Counted from the stretch's first letter, positions 13,134 to 22,793 are shown. The stretch is 64,000 bases of DNA from Chthoniobacter flavus Ellin428 (GCF_000173075.1 NZ_ABVL01000003.1:1-64000), one strand, 5' to 3'. Notes: a model not told the origin generated them from the letters alone. A program made the numbers and translations.

Positions 13134-14924
13134 ATGTTCAATTTCAAAAACGCCTTCTCCCTGCTGCAGAAGATCGGCAAATGCATGATGCTCCCGGTCT
13201 CGGTGCTGCCCGTCGCCGGCATCCTGCTCGGGGTGGGCAGCGCCAACTTCACCTGGCTCCCGGAAAGCGTCTCGCTCATCATGGCGAAATCCGGCGACGC
13301 CATCTTCGCCAATCTGCCGCTGCTCTTCGCCATCGGCGTCGCCATCGGGCTCACCGAAAATGACGGCGTGGCCGCGCTCGCCGGCACGACCGGTTATGTC
13401 GTCTTCCTCGGTTCGTTGGGCGTGTGCGCCAACCTGCGCGGGATCGAGACGAAAGCGATCATGGGCATCCCGTCGATCGAGACCGGTGTCTTCGGCGGCA
13501 TCATTGTCGGCATGGTCGCCGCGGGATGTTTCAACCGCTTCTACAAGGTCAAGCTCCCATCCTATCTTGGCTTCTTCGCCGGCAAACGATCCGTCCCGAT
13601 CATCACGTCGTTTGCCGTGATTCTGGTCGGCGCGATCCTCAGCTTCATCTGGCCGCCGATCGGCGGGGCCATCGACAGCTTCTCGCATTGGGCGGTGCAC
13701 GGGCGCCCGGCGCTCGCCTTCACCATCTACGGCATCGTCGAGCGCGCGTTGATTCCCTTCGGCCTGCACCACGTCTGGAATGTCCCCTTCTTTTTCCAGG
13801 CCGGCAGCTACACCGACCCGGCCACGGGAACAGTCGTTCATGGCGAGATTGCGCGTTTCATCGCCGGCGATCCCACCGCGGGAAATATGACCGGCGGCTA
13901 TCTTTTCAAGATGTGGGGCCTGCCCGCCGCCGCCATCGCCATGTGGCGCGCCGCCCGTCCCGAAAATCGCGTGAAGGTCGGCGGAATCATGATCTCGGCG
14001 GCGCTCACCGCCTTTCTCACTGGCATCACCGAACCGATCGAATTTTCGTTCCTCTTCGTCGCCCCGGTGCTCTACGCCATCCACGCCCTGCTCGCGGGCC
14101 TGTCGTATTATGTCTGCATCGCGCTCGGCATCAAACACGGCTTCACTTTTTCGCACGGTCTCATCGATTACGTCGTGCTGTTTCCGAAGTCGCACCGCGC
14201 GCTCTGGCTGTTCGTCCTCGGACCGATCTGGGCCGGCGTTTACTACGGCGTCTTCAGCTTTGCCATTCGCCGGTTCAACCTCGCCACTCCGGGGCGCGAA
14301 GTGGAAGACGAAGCCGCCAAAGCGGCGCGCAGCGCCAGCGGAGACAGCTTCGCCTTGCAACTGGTGCGCGCCTTCGGTGGACGCAGCAACATCGCCAGTC
14401 TCGACGCCTGCATCACCCGCCTGCGCGTGAAGTTGAATGACGTCACCAAAGCCAGCGCCGACAAACTCAAGGCGCTTGGCGCCGCCGGGGTCGTGGTCGT
14501 GGGCGATGGCGTGCAGGCCATCTTCGGCACGCAGAGTGAGAATTTGAAAACCGAGATGGAGGAGTATCTCAAGACCGCCGGACCGGAAGCCGACGAAGTC
14601 GAAGCGCCTTCCCCCGTTCACGCCCCACCGGCCGCCGGCGTGATGGTCAAACTGCGCGACCCCGACGCCGCCCGCAAGGCCGCTGCCTGGCTGGCCGCTC
14701 TCGGCGGCGCGGAGAATGTCGAGCGCGTGGACGCCTGCGCGGAGACGCGCTTGCGCGTGGTGCTGCGGGATGGCGCCAAGGCCAGCGAATCCGCGCTCCT
14801 CGCCGCCGGCATCGAAGCGGTCGTCCGCTTTCCCGGGGAAACGCTGCATCTCCTCGCCGGCCTCAATGCCGACCAATATGCAGCGGAAATGCGCGGCCAA
14901 CTGGCCATGCCGCGCGCGGCCTAA
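13134..14924 (+). CDS. PTS glucose/N-acetylglucosamine-type EIIC-EIIB with extra EIIB-like domain
   Basis: 596 residues. The EIIC membrane domain (about 1-375) has the family signatures [26 protein letters not shown] and [13 protein letters not shown]; it binds and translocates the sugar. EIIB follows with the phosphorylated Cys426 in [10 protein letters not shown] second, more diverged EIIB-like domain (about 505-590) retains a cysteine, Cys535, in [10 protein letters not shown]. Glucose/GlcNAc-type EIICB normally carries one EIIB. It lies 5 bp after the fused EIIA-HPr-EI gene, so together they form a complete system. Glucose and N-acetylglucosamine cannot be distinguished from sequence alone. 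Confidence 0.93.
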   Translation: MFNFKNAFSLLQKIGKCMMLPVSVLPVAGILLGVGSANFTWLPESVSLIMAKSGDAIFANLPLLFAIGVAIGLTENDGVAALAGTTGYVVFLGSLGVCANLRGIETKAIMGIPSIETGVFGGIIVGMVAAGCFNRFYKVKLPSYLGFFAGKRSVPIITSFAVILVGAILSFIWPPIGGAIDSFSHWAVHGRPALAFTIYGIVERALIPFGLHHVWNVPFFFQAGSYTDPATGTVVHGEIARFIAGDPTAGNMTGGYLFKMWGLPAAAIAMWRAARPENRVKVGGIMISAALTAFLTGITEPIEFSFLFVAPVLYAIHALLAGLSYYVCIALGIKHGFTFSHGLIDYVVLFPKSHRALWLFVLGPIWAGVYYGVFSFAIRRFNLATPGREVEDEAAKAARSASGDSFALQLVRAFGGRSNIASLDACITRLRVKLNDVTKASADKLKALGAAGVVVVGDGVQAIFGTQSENLKTEMEEYLKTAGPEADEVEAPSPVHAPPAAGVMVKLRDPDAARKAAAWLAALGGAENVERVDACAETRLRVVLRDGAKASESALLAAGIEAVVRFPGETLHLLAGLNADQYAAEMRGQLAMPRAA

Positions 14925-14934
14925 AGGCTCGCCA

Positions 14935-14952
14935 TAAGACCAAGGTCCGATA
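14935..14952 (+). promoter_or_regulatory. DosR-box-like site 2 (nrfHA)
   Basis: TAAGACCAAGGTCCGATA, 65 nt before the nrfH ATG and 10 nt after the EIICB stop. Its presence indicates that nrfHA has its own promoter rather than reading through from the PTS genes. Confidence 0.7.
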
Positions 14953-15017
14953 GGCGGGGAGAAATCCGGCGAGTAATCCAGGACCCATCACCGCTCCAAG
15001 GCCCTGCGCCGCCGGAA

Positions 15018-15512
15018 ATGAAATCGAAACCGCTGCCCCATCCCATCGCTCCACAAAGCAAACTGACGATCGCCCTGGCCAGCGGGATCGCCGTGGTGAT
15101 CGGGGTCGCCGCGGGCCTCGGCGTTTTCACCTTCACCTATGCCAAGGGTGGATCCTATTTGCGCGATGACCCCGCCGCCTGCGCGAACTGCCACATCATG
15201 CAGGACCATCTCGATGCCTGGGCCAAATCCAGCCATCACGCCGTCGCGACCTGCAACGATTGCCATACTCCCGCCGGACTCGTTCCCAAATATTTCACCA
15301 AGGCGGAGCACGGCTTCTTCCACTCGCTCGCCTTTACCACCGATCACTTTCACGAACCGATCCAGATCAAGGACCGCAGCCGGCGCGTCACCGAGGAAGC
15401 CTGCCGCAAGTGCCATCGGGACGTGGTGCACGACATCGACACCGCCACTTCCTCGACCAACGACACGCTGTCCTGCATTCGCTGCCACTCGAGTGTCGGC
15501 CACCTGAACTGA
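15018..15512 (+). CDS. nrfH: Tetraheme cytochrome c NrfH, quinol dehydrogenase of nitrite reductase
   Basis: 164 residues. One N-terminal membrane helix (about 16-42) anchors a periplasmic domain with four CxxCH heme sites: CANCH, CNDCH, CRKCH and CIRCH. Members of the NapC/NirT/NrfH family take electrons from membrane quinol and pass them to NrfA. nrfA follows after 6 bp, the standard order in nrfHA bacteria. Cytochrome c maturation genes are not in the window. Confidence 0.96.
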   Translation: MKSKPLPHPIAPQSKLTIALASGIAVVIGVAAGLGVFTFTYAKGGSYLRDDPAACANCHIMQDHLDAWAKSSHHAVATCNDCHTPAGLVPKYFTKAEHGFFHSLAFTTDHFHEPIQIKDRSRRVTEEACRKCHRDVVHDIDTATSSTNDTLSCIRCHSSVGHLN

Positions 15513-15518
15513 AGCCTT

Positions 15519-16934
15519 ATGAGCACCCAACCCCTCCGCGATCGCTTTCTCAACTTCTACCGCGAGCGACCGCTCACCATGTTCATCCTGCTCGTCGGTG
15601 TGGCGGCCGCCGGAGCGATCATCGCCACGGTGGTGCTCGTCTCCATCTTCCAAAGGAAACAGGAGGCGAAAAATCCCTTCTTTCGGGTCGTCGAACTCAA
15701 GGAAGACACACAGGACCCGGCGGTGTGGGGCCAGGATTTTCCCCAGCAATACGATGGCTACCGCCGCACTTCGGACCAGATTCGCACCCGTTATGGCGGA
15801 AGCGAAGCCGAGCCTCATACGCCGACTCATGCCGATCCCCGGTCCGTCGTCGCCCAATCGCGACTCGAGGAAGATCCGCGGCTGAAAATCATGTGGGCCG
15901 GCTATGCCTTCGCCAAAGATTTCCGGGAGGAACGCGGACACGCCTTCATGCTCGACGACCAGACCTACACCGAGCGCCAGCAAGTGACCAAACAACCGGG
16001 GACCTGTCTGCAATGCCACGCCTCCACGGTCGTGCCGTACAAAAAAGCGGGCGATGGCGACACGATCAAGGGCTTCGAGAAGATCAACCAGATGCCCTTT
16101 GCCGAGGCGCGCAAACTGGTCACCTTCCCCATCGCCTGCATCGATTGCCACGATCCAAAGACGCTGCAGCTACGCGTCACCAAGCCGGGCTTCATCGAAG
16201 GAATCCGCGCGCTCAAAGCCAGCCAGGGCGTCAAGGATTACGACGTCAACCGCGACGCCACCCGCCAGGAGATGCGCAGCTTTGTCTGCGGCCAATGCCA
16301 CGTGGAGTATTACTTCAAAGGACCGGAAAAGCGCCTGACTTATCCGTGGGTCAATGGGTTGAAGGTCGAACAGATTCTCGCGCATTACGATGAGAGCGGA
16401 TTCAAGGATTGGACGCACGCCGACACCGGCGCGCCCGTCCTCAAGGCCCAGCATCCGGAGTTCGAGTTATGGAACCAGGGCATTCATGCGCGGTCCGGCG
16501 TGTCCTGCGCCGATTGTCACATGCCCTACAAGCGCGAAGGCGCCCTGAAGATCAGTGACCATCATGTGCGCAGCCCCGTCTTGAATATCAATGAAGCCTG
16601 CCAGACGTGCCACAAATGGCCGGAAGCGGAATTGAAGGACCGCATCGAATTGATCCAGGAGCGCACCTACAAAATGCGCAACCAGGCGATGGATGCGCTC
16701 GTGGATTTGATCACCGATCTCAAATCGGCCCGGGCCGCCAACGCACCGGCCGCTCAAATCACCAGCGCCCAGGACTACCAGCGCAAAGCGCAATTCTACC
16801 TCGACTTCATCGAGGCCGAAAATTCCACGGGATTTCACGCGCCGGAAGAAGCCCTGCGAGTCCTCGGTGAATCGATCAATTTCGCCCGGAAAGGCCAACT
16901 CGCCCTTCGACCGCCAGCCGAAGCGGCGAAATAG
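15519..16934 (+). CDS. nrfA: Pentaheme ammonia-forming nitrite reductase NrfA (cytochrome c552), CxxCH variant
   Basis: 471 residues, with an N-terminal signal/anchor helix (about 20-45) and five heme sites. It reduces nitrite to ammonium in the periplasm with six electrons from NrfH. The first, catalytic heme site is normally CxxCK; here it is CLQCH (Cys163). The remaining sites are CIDCH, CGQCH, CADCH and CQTCH. The family K-x-Q-H motif is present (KAQH before CADCH), supporting a true NrfA rather than another multiheme protein. CxxCH-type NrfA proteins are known from some epsilonproteobacteria. The gene is translationally close to nrfH. Confidence 0.94.
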   Translation: MSTQPLRDRFLNFYRERPLTMFILLVGVAAAGAIIATVVLVSIFQRKQEAKNPFFRVVELKEDTQDPAVWGQDFPQQYDGYRRTSDQIRTRYGGSEAEPHTPTHADPRSVVAQSRLEEDPRLKIMWAGYAFAKDFREERGHAFMLDDQTYTERQQVTKQPGTCLQCHASTVVPYKKAGDGDTIKGFEKINQMPFAEARKLVTFPIACIDCHDPKTLQLRVTKPGFIEGIRALKASQGVKDYDVNRDATRQEMRSFVCGQCHVEYYFKGPEKRLTYPWVNGLKVEQILAHYDESGFKDWTHADTGAPVLKAQHPEFELWNQGIHARSGVSCADCHMPYKREGALKISDHHVRSPVLNINEACQTCHKWPEAELKDRIELIQERTYKMRNQAMDALVDLITDLKSARAANAPAAQITSAQDYQRKAQFYLDFIEAENSTGFHAPEEALRVLGESINFARKGQLALRPPAEAAK

Positions 16935-16973
16935 CCGCGGTTAACGCCCGACCGCCTGGCGGACCGCTCGTGT

Positions 16974-17822
16974 ATGCTGCCTTTACTGCAATCGCTGGAG
17001 AAAGTTTCGGTATTCGTTTTTCTGGTGAGCAGCATGGCAGCGGTGGGTTTGAACCTGACGCCGCACGCTATTTTTCAGCCCTTGCGGAACGGGAAAATGG
17101 TGGCGCTTGCCCTGGCCTTGAACTTCGTCTTCGCGCCCGCGTTCGCCTGGCTCCTCACCGTGCTCATTCCGTTGCAGCACGAACACGCCGTGGGTCTGAT
17201 CTTGCTCAGCGGCGCGGCGGGAGCGCCGTTTCTCCCCAAGCTCACCGAAACGGCGCACGGCGACCTGCCTCTCGCTGTCGCCCTCATGGCCCTGCTCACC
17301 ATCGGCACCATCCTCTTTCTGCCACTGGCGCTTCCCCTGCTGATTCCCGGCCTGCAAGCGGACCCCTGGAGTATCGCCCGCCCCTTGATCCTCCTCATCG
17401 TTCTGCCGCTCCTGGCCGGAATGCTCATCAAAAATCGAGCCGCATCCCTCGCCGCCCGGGCCGCCCCGCTTCTCGGCAAAGTCGGAAACCTCAGTCTGCT
17501 CGTTCTCTTTGTCCTGCTCGTGGTCCTCAATCTTCACGCCGTGCTCGGTGTCGTGGGCAGCGGCGCGATCCTGGCCGCTGCTCTCTATATCCTCGGCCTA
17601 TTCATCGCCGGCTGGGTTCTGGGAGGAGCCGGGCCCGAGACGCGCGGCGTCCTTGGTCTGGCCACCTCCGCCCGCAACTTCGGCGCCGCACTCGTCCCGG
17701 CCACCAGCAGCCTCCATGATCCGAAAGTGACGACGATGCTCATCGTCAGTGCGATTGTCTGTCTCGTCGTGACTTTCCTCGCGGCGAGCTGGGTGCGCCG
17801 TAGAACTGCAGCCTTGGGCTAA
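16974..17822 (+). CDS. BASS-family (bile acid:sodium symporter-like) transporter
   Basis: 282 residues and very hydrophobic, with about nine to ten membrane helices and the family features FLVSSMAAVGLNL near the start and SARNFGAALVPA near the end. It lies 39 nt after nrfA with no visible terminator, so it is probably co-transcribed with nrfHA. Family members carry organic anions with sodium; the substrate is unknown, and an organic acid is only a guess from the neighbouring dicarboxylate genes. The stop codon lies at the edge of a palindromic repeat. Confidence 0.82.
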   Translation: MLPLLQSLEKVSVFVFLVSSMAAVGLNLTPHAIFQPLRNGKMVALALALNFVFAPAFAWLLTVLIPLQHEHAVGLILLSGAAGAPFLPKLTETAHGDLPLAVALMALLTIGTILFLPLALPLLIPGLQADPWSIARPLILLIVLPLLAGMLIKNRAASLAARAAPLLGKVGNLSLLVLFVLLVVLNLHAVLGVVGSGAILAAALYILGLFIAGWVLGGAGPETRGVLGLATSARNFGAALVPATSSLHDPKVTTMLIVSAIVCLVVTFLAASWVRRRTAALG

Positions 17823-17941
17823 GAGACTGTGAAAAAAGTGCCCGCGAATCACGCGAATGACACGGATGGGGTATCTTTCATTCGCGTTATCTGGGTGATT
17901 CGCGGGCCTAAAACCTCACTGCCGATTTCTTTCACAGTCTC
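17823..17941. repeat. Palindromic MITE-like element, copy A
   Basis: A 119-bp inverted repeat with termini GAGACTGTGAAA and TTTCACAGTCTC and inner arms beginning CCCGCGAATCACGCGAAT and ending GTGATTCGCGGG. It starts directly after the TAA of the BASS transporter gene. A homologous copy lies at 45293-45404 and a related core at 49801-49866. It would form a long hairpin in RNA and could end the upstream transcript. Confidence 0.88.
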
Positions 17942-17957
17942 CAAGGTCGAAAACCCG

Positions 17958-17975
17958 TAGGACCAAAGTCCGATA
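17958..17975 (+). promoter_or_regulatory. DosR-box-like site 3 (dcaP-dcu-aspA-ackA operon)
   Basis: TAGGACCAAAGTCCGATA, 88 nt before the porin ATG. Its core GGACCAAAGTCC is the most symmetric copy in the window and the closest to the mycobacterial DosR consensus core GGGACTWWAGTCCC. Confidence 0.7.
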
Positions 17976-18063
17976 GGCGGTGATTTCAACGGCCGGCAGA
18001 CTCGCCCAGCAAAACCCAATGACTCGCGGTCACGAGTCTCGATTGGCCGCCGCTCACCCATTC

Positions 18064-19572
18064 ATGAAACCGCTCGTCGCGTTCCCCACCCTAACCGCCT
18101 TCGTCTTCATCGCCACCCTCTCGCCCGCACTCGCGGAAAGCGACAGCCAGATGGAGGAAATGAGAGCCACCATTCGCGAAATGAAGCACGCCATGGCCGC
18201 GCAAAACGCCCGCATCGCCTCGCTCGAAAAGCAGCTGCAGCAGCGCGCGCCGTCGGCTCCCGCGCCCGCCTCCGCGTCGACCTCCCGGCCCGTCGCTCCG
18301 GCCAGCGGGCGCTCCGTCACGGTCGTCGGCCTGAATATGCCGGTCAGCGAACTGCCCGCCAATGCGGTTCCCAAGGAACGCAGCGTCATCCGGGATGCCG
18401 ATGATTTCAACGATCTGCAACAAGCCGCACCTCGGCTCAATAACGCCCCACTCGACCCCTCGCTCAAGGGATTCGTCCCGATCCCGGGCACGGACACCAT
18501 GTTCAAGATCGGTGGCTCCGCGCGCATCGATTCGATCGTGGACTTTGCCAATAACGGGAACCCGAACCTCTTCATTCCCTCCAGCATCCCCGTCCCCGGC
18601 GAGCAAGGAGCGAAAGGCGGCGAGCGCACGACGATGGAAACCAAAGGCACCCGCCTCTCCCTCGAACTCCGCCGGCCGGTGCCCTTCGACAGCACCCTGC
18701 GGATCTACACGGAGTACGATTTCTTCGACGACTCGACATCGAACACGATGAAGCTCCGCGTGCGGCACTTTTACGGACAGGCGTGGAATTTCCTCATCGG
18801 CCAGACCTTCTCCGCCTTCATGGACCCAGACGCGTTTCCCGACGTCGTCGACTATCAAGGCCCCAACTCCATCCTCAATCGCCGCCAACCGCAGATCCGT
18901 TACACGCAGCCGATTTACAATGGCGCGAGCAAGGTCAATCTCTTCGCCAGCATCGAGCAACCGGACGGTAACATCGACACCAGCAACGATGAATTCGCGT
19001 CGGGATCGACCGTGGTCAATCACACCCCGGATGGCGTTCTCGGCTTTCGCTGGGAAGGCATTCGTGGCCACATCCAAGGCTCGGGCCTTTTCCGGGAACT
19101 GTCGTTCGAGTCCGATCACGGGCCGCGCCAGAATGTCTTCGGCTGGGGCACGAGTCTCTCTGGAGCGCTCAATCTCTTCGAAAAAGACAAGCTCACCGGG
19201 CAGGTCACCTACGGCGAAGGCGACGCACGCTATATCAACGACACCAGCGGCAACGGCCTCGACGCCGCACTCGACCACGGGCAACTCAGGGCCATTCCCG
19301 TCTTCGCCGCCATGGCCGGTTACACCCACCATTGGAGCGAGCATTGGCGCTCGACGATTTCCGGGGGCTACGTGCACGTCGAGGCTCCGGAATCGCTGGG
19401 CGCATTCGCGACCGACAAAACCATTTACGCCAGCGCCAACCTCATGTGGCATCCGACCGCGAGCTTCCGCATGGGTATCGAATACCTCTACGGCCGCAAC
19501 GAAACCCTCGACCACTCCGAGCGCGATGCCCACCGCCTCGATTTCGTCCTGCGTTACGATCTCGTCCGTTGA
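18064..19572 (+). CDS. DcaP-like outer-membrane porin, probably for dicarboxylates
   Basis: 502 residues from ATG 18064, chosen because it directly precedes a signal peptide (hydrophobic core TAFVFIATLSPALA). A short coiled coil (about 25-65) is followed by a barrel with DcaP-family features: FKIGGSARIDSIVDF, METKGTRLSLELRRP, RIYTEYDFF and FLIGQTFSAFMDPDAFP. Acinetobacter DcaP admits dicarboxylic acids. The next gene, 12 nt on, encodes a C4-dicarboxylate carrier and the one after that aspartase, so the pore fits uptake of aspartate, fumarate or malate. Substrate is inferred from context. Confidence 0.87.
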   Translation: MKPLVAFPTLTAFVFIATLSPALAESDSQMEEMRATIREMKHAMAAQNARIASLEKQLQQRAPSAPAPASASTSRPVAPASGRSVTVVGLNMPVSELPANAVPKERSVIRDADDFNDLQQAAPRLNNAPLDPSLKGFVPIPGTDTMFKIGGSARIDSIVDFANNGNPNLFIPSSIPVPGEQGAKGGERTTMETKGTRLSLELRRPVPFDSTLRIYTEYDFFDDSTSNTMKLRVRHFYGQAWNFLIGQTFSAFMDPDAFPDVVDYQGPNSILNRRQPQIRYTQPIYNGASKVNLFASIEQPDGNIDTSNDEFASGSTVVNHTPDGVLGFRWEGIRGHIQGSGLFRELSFESDHGPRQNVFGWGTSLSGALNLFEKDKLTGQVTYGEGDARYINDTSGNGLDAALDHGQLRAIPVFAAMAGYTHHWSEHWRSTISGGYVHVEAPESLGAFATDKTIYASANLMWHPTASFRMGIEYLYGRNETLDHSERDAHRLDFVLRYDLVR

Positions 19573-19584
19573 TTGGCGCTTCCC

Positions 19585-20919
19585 ATGGACATCAAGCTCA
19601 TCCTCGAATTCCTGGTCATCCTCGGAGCGCTCGCCATGGGCGCCCGCGCCGGCGGTGTCGGTCTCGGCCTGTGGGGCGCAGTCGGTTTGCTCGTGCTGGT
19701 TCTCGGCTTCGGTATCGCCCCCGCTTCCATACCGGGCGAAGTGCTGCTCATCGTCCTCACAGTGATCATGGCGGCCTCGGCGATGGAGGTCGCCGGCGGC
19801 ATCGATTTTCTCGTCCGCGTGGCCGAGAAGATCATCCGTAGCAATCCGAAACAGGTCACGATCGTCGCGCCCCTGGTCACCTATGGATTTACGTTCGCGG
19901 CCGGAACCGGCCACATCGTGTATCCCCTGCTCCCGGTCATCTACGAGGTGGCTTACGAGAATGGAATCCGGCCCGAGCGACCGATGGCGGTGGCCACGAT
20001 CGCCTCCCAGCAAGCCATCACCGCCAGTCCCGTCTCCGCCGCCACCGCGGCCATGATCGGCCTGCTCGCCGCGCACCACATCGGGCTCGTGCAGATCCTG
20101 ATCATTTGCGTTCCCTCCACTCTGCTCGCCGTGCTGATTTCCGCGTTCGTGCAATTGCACGTCGGCAAGGAATTGAAAGACGATCCGGAATACCAGCGCC
20201 TGCTGGCCTCCGGCAAACTGCACCCCCCGGGCAAAACGTCCGGCGCGACACCTCCGCCGCTGAAAAACGGCGCGAAGTCCAGCGCGTTCATTTTCCTCGC
20301 GGGCGTCTCCCTGGTCGTGCTGGCTGGTATCTTCCCAGTGCTGCGCACGGTCGACGCTTCCAGTGCGAAGCCCACGGTGCTGTCGATGCCCATCGCCATC
20401 GCGATCGTCATGCTCGCCGTCGCGGCCGTGATCCTCACCGTGACCAAAGCGCCCGTGGAGGAAGTTCCGAAATGCAAGACCTGCCAGTCCGGCGTCACGG
20501 CGATCATCGGCATTCTCGGTCTCGCCTGGCTGGGAGACACCTTCATCAACGCCAACCGCGAGACGATCATCGGCGGACTGAGTAGCATGGCGAAAGCCGC
20601 GCCGTGGACCTTTGCCATCGGGCTCTTTCTCGCCTCCATGTTGCTTTACAGCCAGGCCGCGACCACCCGCGCGCTCATGCCGCTCGGCCTTTCCCTCGGC
20701 ATTCCGGCGCCCTTCCTCATCGGCATGTTTCCGGCGGTCAATGGCTACTTCTTTATTCCCAATTACGGCACGCTCATCGCCGCCATGCAATTCGATCGCA
20801 CCCACACCACCCACATCGGCAAGTATCTGCTCAATCACTCCTTCATGTTACCCGGCCTTGTCTCGACCATCGGCGGGGTCTCCATCGGGCTGCTCATCGC
20901 TTCGTTCATGCCCAGGTAA
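19585..20919 (+). CDS. Anaerobic C4-dicarboxylate transporter, DcuA/DcuB family
   Basis: 444 residues from ATG 19585; a TTG at 19573 directly after the porin stop is an alternative. About ten to twelve membrane helices with Dcu signatures TYGFTFAAGTGHIVYPLLPVI, ASQQAITASPVSAA and PNYGTLIAAMQFDRT. Family members exchange aspartate, fumarate or malate for succinate during anaerobic growth. It lies between a DcaP-like porin and aspartase, as in the E. coli aspA-dcuA pairing. A cytosolic loop with CKTC (about residue 300) is present. DcuA and DcuB cannot be told apart here. Confidence 0.93.
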   Translation: MDIKLILEFLVILGALAMGARAGGVGLGLWGAVGLLVLVLGFGIAPASIPGEVLLIVLTVIMAASAMEVAGGIDFLVRVAEKIIRSNPKQVTIVAPLVTYGFTFAAGTGHIVYPLLPVIYEVAYENGIRPERPMAVATIASQQAITASPVSAATAAMIGLLAAHHIGLVQILIICVPSTLLAVLISAFVQLHVGKELKDDPEYQRLLASGKLHPPGKTSGATPPPLKNGAKSSAFIFLAGVSLVVLAGIFPVLRTVDASSAKPTVLSMPIAIAIVMLAVAAVILTVTKAPVEEVPKCKTCQSGVTAIIGILGLAWLGDTFINANRETIIGGLSSMAKAAPWTFAIGLFLASMLLYSQAATTRALMPLGLSLGIPAPFLIGMFPAVNGYFFIPNYGTLIAAMQFDRTHTTHIGKYLLNHSFMLPGLVSTIGGVSIGLLIASFMPR

Positions 20920-20931
20920 CCCTCATTTCCT

Positions 20932-22791
20932 ATGACCTTCGACACTGACACCATCACCGCGGCCGCCCAACGGATCGGCATCTCCACCGAGGATCTCAAT
21001 GCGGTCATTCAATCAGGCAGTTCCGTCACCTATCAAGCGGGTGACTATCTCTTTCACGAAAGCACACCGCGCCTCTGGCTCGGCATCGTGCAGGAAGGCC
21101 AGGTCGAAATCATGCGCGGAACGCACGCGCGACAGGTCGATCTCGTCACCCTTTCCTCGGGCGCGGTGATCAGTGAAGGCGTGGTCCTCGACGAGTCGCC
21201 GCACGCCACGAGCGCGGTGACACGCCAAGGCGCCACCGTGTGGCAAATCCCGCGCGCCGCCCTGGAAAAGGTGCGGGCGGAAAAGCCCGAGGTCTTTTGC
21301 CGCCTCGCCGGTCGCATCGCGGCGCGGTTGAGCGAGCGTCTGAATCACGCCGCTGGCCGCATCGCCGGTGAAAAAGTGGAGACGCTGATTTCCTCGGTGC
21401 GCAACGAACACGATTCGCTCGGCGAGCGCGAAGTGCCCAATCACGCTTACTATGGAGTGCAAACGCTGCGCGGCGTGGAGAATTTTCCGCTCTCCGGCAT
21501 CCGGCTCTATCACTTCGAACATTTCATCCGCGCCTTCGCCTATGTGAAGAAAGCGGCCGCTCTGGCCAATTGCGAATTGGGCGTGCTCGATTCGATGAAG
21601 GCCCAGGCGATCGTGAAAGCGTGCGACGAGATCGCCGCGGGTAAACTCCACGATCAATTCGTCATCGATATGTTTCAGGGCGGCGCCGGTACCTCGACGA
21701 ACATGAACGCGAACGAGGTCATCGCCAACCGCGCCCTGGAGATCCTCGGCCATCGCAAGGGTGACTATCAGCACTTGCACCCCAACGATCACGTCAACTG
21801 CTCGCAGTCGACGAACGATGCCTATCCCACCGCGATCAAACTCGGCGTGATCCTCACCCTGCGCGACACCCTTTCCGCCTGGCGCGAATTGCGCGTCGCC
21901 CTGGATGCCAAGGCCAGCGAGTTTGCCGATGTCTTGAAGATGGGCCGCACGGAAAACCAGGATGCCGTGCCCATGACGCTTGGCCAGGAGTTCAGCGCCT
22001 ATGCGGTGATGATCGGGGAAGGCATTCGCCACCTCACGCGGGCGGGCGAGGAGTTCCTCGCGATCAACATGGGCGCCACCGCGATCGGCACGGGTCTCAA
22101 CAGCCCCGTCGGCTACGCGAGCCTCTGCACCCAGCGTCTCGCCGAAGCCAGCGGCATCCCCGTGACCCTGGCGGACAATCTCGTCGAGGCCACGCAGGAC
22201 TCCGGGGAGTTTTCCCTCATGAGCGGGACGATGAAAACGGCCGCGGTCCAACTCTCGAAAATCTGCAACGACCTGCGCTGGATGTCCTCCGGACCGCGCT
22301 GCGGGCTCTATGAAATTCGCCTGCCGTCGATGCAACCAGGCTCGTCGATCATGCCGGGCAAAGTGAATCCGGTGGTCCCGGAAGCGGTCAGCCAGATCTG
22401 TTTCCAAATCATCGGTGCGGATGTCACCGTCTCCATGGCCGCCGAGGCCAGCGAACTGGAGCTGAACATGGCGGAGCCAGTCATCGCTTTCAATTTGTTC
22501 TTCGGTCTCACCCTGCTGCGCAATGCGGCCATCATCCTGAACAGTCGCTGCATTGCCGGCATCGAGGCGAACCGCGAGCGTTGCCTGGAGTACGTGCGCA
22601 ACTCGATCGGTCTCGTCACGGCGCTCAATCCCGTGCTCGGTTACGAAAAGAGCGCGGCCATCGCCAAGGAAGCGCTCAAGACCGGAGGCAGTGTCTACGA
22701 TCTCGTCTTGCAGAAAGGCTGGCTGACCAAGGAACGGCTCGATGACTTGCTGCGGCCGGAAAACATGACTCACCCGCGAAAGCTCTCCTGA
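20932..22791 (+). CDS. aspA: Aspartate ammonia-lyase with N-terminal cNMP-binding-type domain
   Basis: 619 residues, about 150 longer than ordinary aspartase. Residues about 25-145 form a CRP/cNMP-binding-type beta-roll and helix; residues about 157-619 are a full aspartase with the GSSIMPGKVNP signature (Ser471/Ser472 region) and the upstream LHPNDHVNCSQSTNDAYPTA. The enzyme splits L-aspartate into fumarate and ammonia, giving fumarate for respiration. The sensor half lacks the phosphate-binding Arg expected in cAMP binders (SPHATSAV where PRxA would be), so its ligand is unknown and may not be cAMP. It starts 12 nt after dcu and ends 2 nt before the next gene. Fumarase C is less likely given the Dcu context. 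Confidence 0.9.
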   Translation: MTFDTDTITAAAQRIGISTEDLNAVIQSGSSVTYQAGDYLFHESTPRLWLGIVQEGQVEIMRGTHARQVDLVTLSSGAVISEGVVLDESPHATSAVTRQGATVWQIPRAALEKVRAEKPEVFCRLAGRIAARLSERLNHAAGRIAGEKVETLISSVRNEHDSLGEREVPNHAYYGVQTLRGVENFPLSGIRLYHFEHFIRAFAYVKKAAALANCELGVLDSMKAQAIVKACDEIAAGKLHDQFVIDMFQGGAGTSTNMNANEVIANRALEILGHRKGDYQHLHPNDHVNCSQSTNDAYPTAIKLGVILTLRDTLSAWRELRVALDAKASEFADVLKMGRTENQDAVPMTLGQEFSAYAVMIGEGIRHLTRAGEEFLAINMGATAIGTGLNSPVGYASLCTQRLAEASGIPVTLADNLVEATQDSGEFSLMSGTMKTAAVQLSKICNDLRWMSSGPRCGLYEIRLPSMQPGSSIMPGKVNPVVPEAVSQICFQIIGADVTVSMAAEASELELNMAEPVIAFNLFFGLTLLRNAAIILNSRCIAGIEANRERCLEYVRNSIGLVTALNPVLGYEKSAAIAKEALKTGGSVYDLVLQKGWLTKERLDDLLRPENMTHPRKLS

Positions 22792-22793
22792 TC

